22,573 nt of DNA from Ruminococcaceae bacterium UBA6855 (GTDB lineage: Bacteria > Bacillota > Clostridia > Oscillospirales > Acutalibacteraceae): the NCBI GenBank assembly GCA_002451755.1, contig DKDF01000078.1, positions 1 through 22,573 of the forward strand, in the 5' to 3' direction. Below the pieces are notes generated by a model. That model was given only the letters and a program-made list of their open reading frames with translations. It ran no database searches and had not been told where the DNA came from. Positions 21,424 to 22,573 of this stretch are shown piece by piece (position 1 is the stretch's first letter; each line of letters starts with the position of its first letter). The position numbers were made by a program, and so were the translations under genes.

Positions 21424-22573
21424 TTATTTTTCGTCGGTGCTTCGGCGGATAAACGCGCCCGCCGGAACATCGGCATCGCAGTCAAAAGTGAACTCCGCCA
21501 TGGGATTAGGGGCGTTGTTGACGCTTTCGCCGAGGGAATTTTTGAGATTTCTGACAGTGATAACCGTCGGCTCTTTTCCCCTGTTCATTATTTCAAGCTC
21601 ATCGCCCTCAAAAAATCTGTTGCGCTGGCTGACGGTAAGAGTTCCGTTTTCGCTCTTCACGGCAATCGCCGCCACTTCCCAGCTGCGGACATAGCCGCCT
21701 TTATAATATATATGTGCATCGTCGCGCGGAGAACCGAAGAAAAAGCCTGTGCAGTAGTCTCTATGGCTTATTTTATAAACTTCGTCCACCATCCACTGTG
21801 CGGGCTTAAAATCATTTGACGGCGCGGCGAGATAGGCATCGACAGCGCTTCTGTATGCGTTAGTCACAACGGCGGTATAATATTCGGTCTTTGCCCTGCC
21901 CTCGATTTTGAAGCTTGAGACGCCGGCTTCGATGAGCTCCGGGATATGCTCGATCATGCACATATCCTTTGAGTTCATTATATATGTGCCGCTTGCGGTT
22001 TCTTCAACGGGGAAATATTCGCCCTTGCGGGTGCGCTCCATGAGGCTGTATTCCCAGCGGCAGGGCTGAGAGCATTCGCCTTTATTCGAGTGCCTGTCGG
22101 TAAGATAATTTGAGAGCAGACAGCGTCCGGAATATGAGACACACATTGCGCCGTGGACAAAACATTCGAGCTCCATTTCTTTGGGCATTCCGGCTCGGAG
22201 GTCGGCGAGCTCATCGAGCGTGAGTTCACGTGCGGAGACCACTCTTTCCGCGCCGAGGTCAAAGAGCATACGTGCGCTCTCGGCATTGGCTACACCTGTC
22301 TGCGTGGATATATGAATCGGCACTTTGGACGCGTATTTCTTTGCATAAGAGAGCACGCCGAGGTCGGTTATTATCAGCGCATCAACTCCGGCAGCCGAAG
22401 CGGATTCAAGAAATTCCGGCAGTTCTTTGAGTTGGGCGGTATTCGGAATAATATTGCAGGTAAGATATACTTTAACGCCGTTTTCATGGGCAAATGACAC
22501 AGCTTTTACAAGCTCATCGTCCGAAAAATTCTTCGGCGCAGCACGCATACCGAAGCGCGTTCCACCCATATAG
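21424..22573 (-). CDS. U32-family protein (TrhP/YrrO-like), 5' end missing
   Basis: The frame runs off the window's right end. The visible 383 residues lack the usual first 20-25 residues with the family's LLAPAG start. The text continues as VYMGGTRFGMRAAPKNFSD, matching the expected position of the barrel's second strand. The U32 signature ECFVHGAMCVSYSGRCLLS is present, and ECSQPC follows it. These cysteines are the likely iron-sulfur ligands of the group. KIEGRAK is also typical. Members once called collagenases are now linked to prephenate-dependent 5-hydroxyuridine formation at tRNA position 34 (TrhP in E. coli; YrrN/YrrO in B. subtilis). I place it there by resemblance. The C-terminal beta domain (from about 300) ends normally at 21424. 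It is upstream of the PBP gene on the same strand. Confidence 0.92.
   Translation of the reverse strand, partial: YMGGTRFGMRAAPKNFSDDELVKAVSFAHENGVKVYLTCNIIPNTAQLKELPEFLESASAAGVDALIITDLGVLSYAKKYASKVPIHISTQTGVANAESARMLFDLGAERVVSARELTLDELADLRAGMPKEMELECFVHGAMCVSYSGRCLLSNYLTDRHSNKGECSQPCRWEYSLMERTRKGEYFPVEETASGTYIMNSKDMCMIEHIPELIEAGVSSFKIEGRAKTEYYTAVVTNAYRSAVDAYLAAPSNDFKPAQWMVDEVYKISHRDYCTGFFFGSPRDDAHIYYKGGYVRSWEVAAIAVKSENGTLTVSQRNRFFEGDELEIMNRGKEPTVITVRNLKNSLGESVNNAPNPMAEFTFDCDADVPAGAFIRRSTDEK

Noticed and set aside
1..22573. CRISPR array, insertion sequence or prophage genes
   Set aside because: I saw no regularly spaced repeats of CRISPR size, no transposase or integrase, and no phage structural genes. 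The only short periodic repeat is the three-copy unit at 965-1030.

Overview
The window looks like a chromosomal segment of a Gram-positive, Clostridia-type bacterium, possibly a gut Oscillospirales or Christensenellales relative. The case rests on T-box control of proS, sigma-A style promoters, a class B penicillin-binding protein next to a U32 protein, CCA-encoding tRNA genes, and protein sequences that read like Firmicutes homologues. Base composition is intermediate, about 50-58% GC in sampled lines of the housekeeping genes. It is visibly lower, about 35-45%, in the left-end transporter/lipoprotein genes and in the restriction genes near 14.2-17.7 kb.

Layout. Positions 1-770 hold the 3' end of a ZnuB-like metal ABC permease, coupled by an ATGA overlap to a cysteine-containing lipoprotein. 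A pyrimidine-rich non-coding stretch follows, then tRNA-Ser(GGA) on the minus strand. Pyruvate kinase (+) and asparaginyl-tRNA synthetase (-) converge on terminators at 2.87-2.94 kb. A GPH/MelB-type sugar symporter lies upstream of asnS. It is transcribed divergently from a complete T-box leader followed by prolyl-tRNA synthetase. From 8.0 to 14.1 kb there is a group of hydrolase and sugar-type genes: a PHP phosphoesterase, a ComEC-type metallo-beta-lactamase-fold protein, a Gfo/Idh/MocA oxidoreductase, and an operon of a GH29 alpha-L-fucosidase with a second metallo-beta-lactamase-fold hydrolase. Several of these have strong promoters with inverted repeats that may be operators.

From 14.2 to 17.7 kb lies a two-gene McrBC-type (type IV) restriction system. 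The McrB carries a long N-terminal region plus an EVE (PUA-like) modified-base-reading domain before its GTPase AAA+ domain. McrC carries a PD-(D/E)XK nuclease motif. The genes overlap by ATGA, have their own promoter, and are AT-richer than their neighbours, which suggests acquired defence genes. A MATE exporter follows. Next is a two-gene tRNA-Leu operon (GAG and CAG anticodons) with a perfect TTGACA-17-TATAAT promoter and a 15-bp terminator stem. The window ends with a class B PBP and the 3' part of a U32-family (TrhP/YrrO-like) gene.

The strongest candidate for new biology is the McrB N-terminal sensor region. Most of the rest is ordinary core metabolism, translation and cell-wall machinery, with some regulatory motifs that could be tested.
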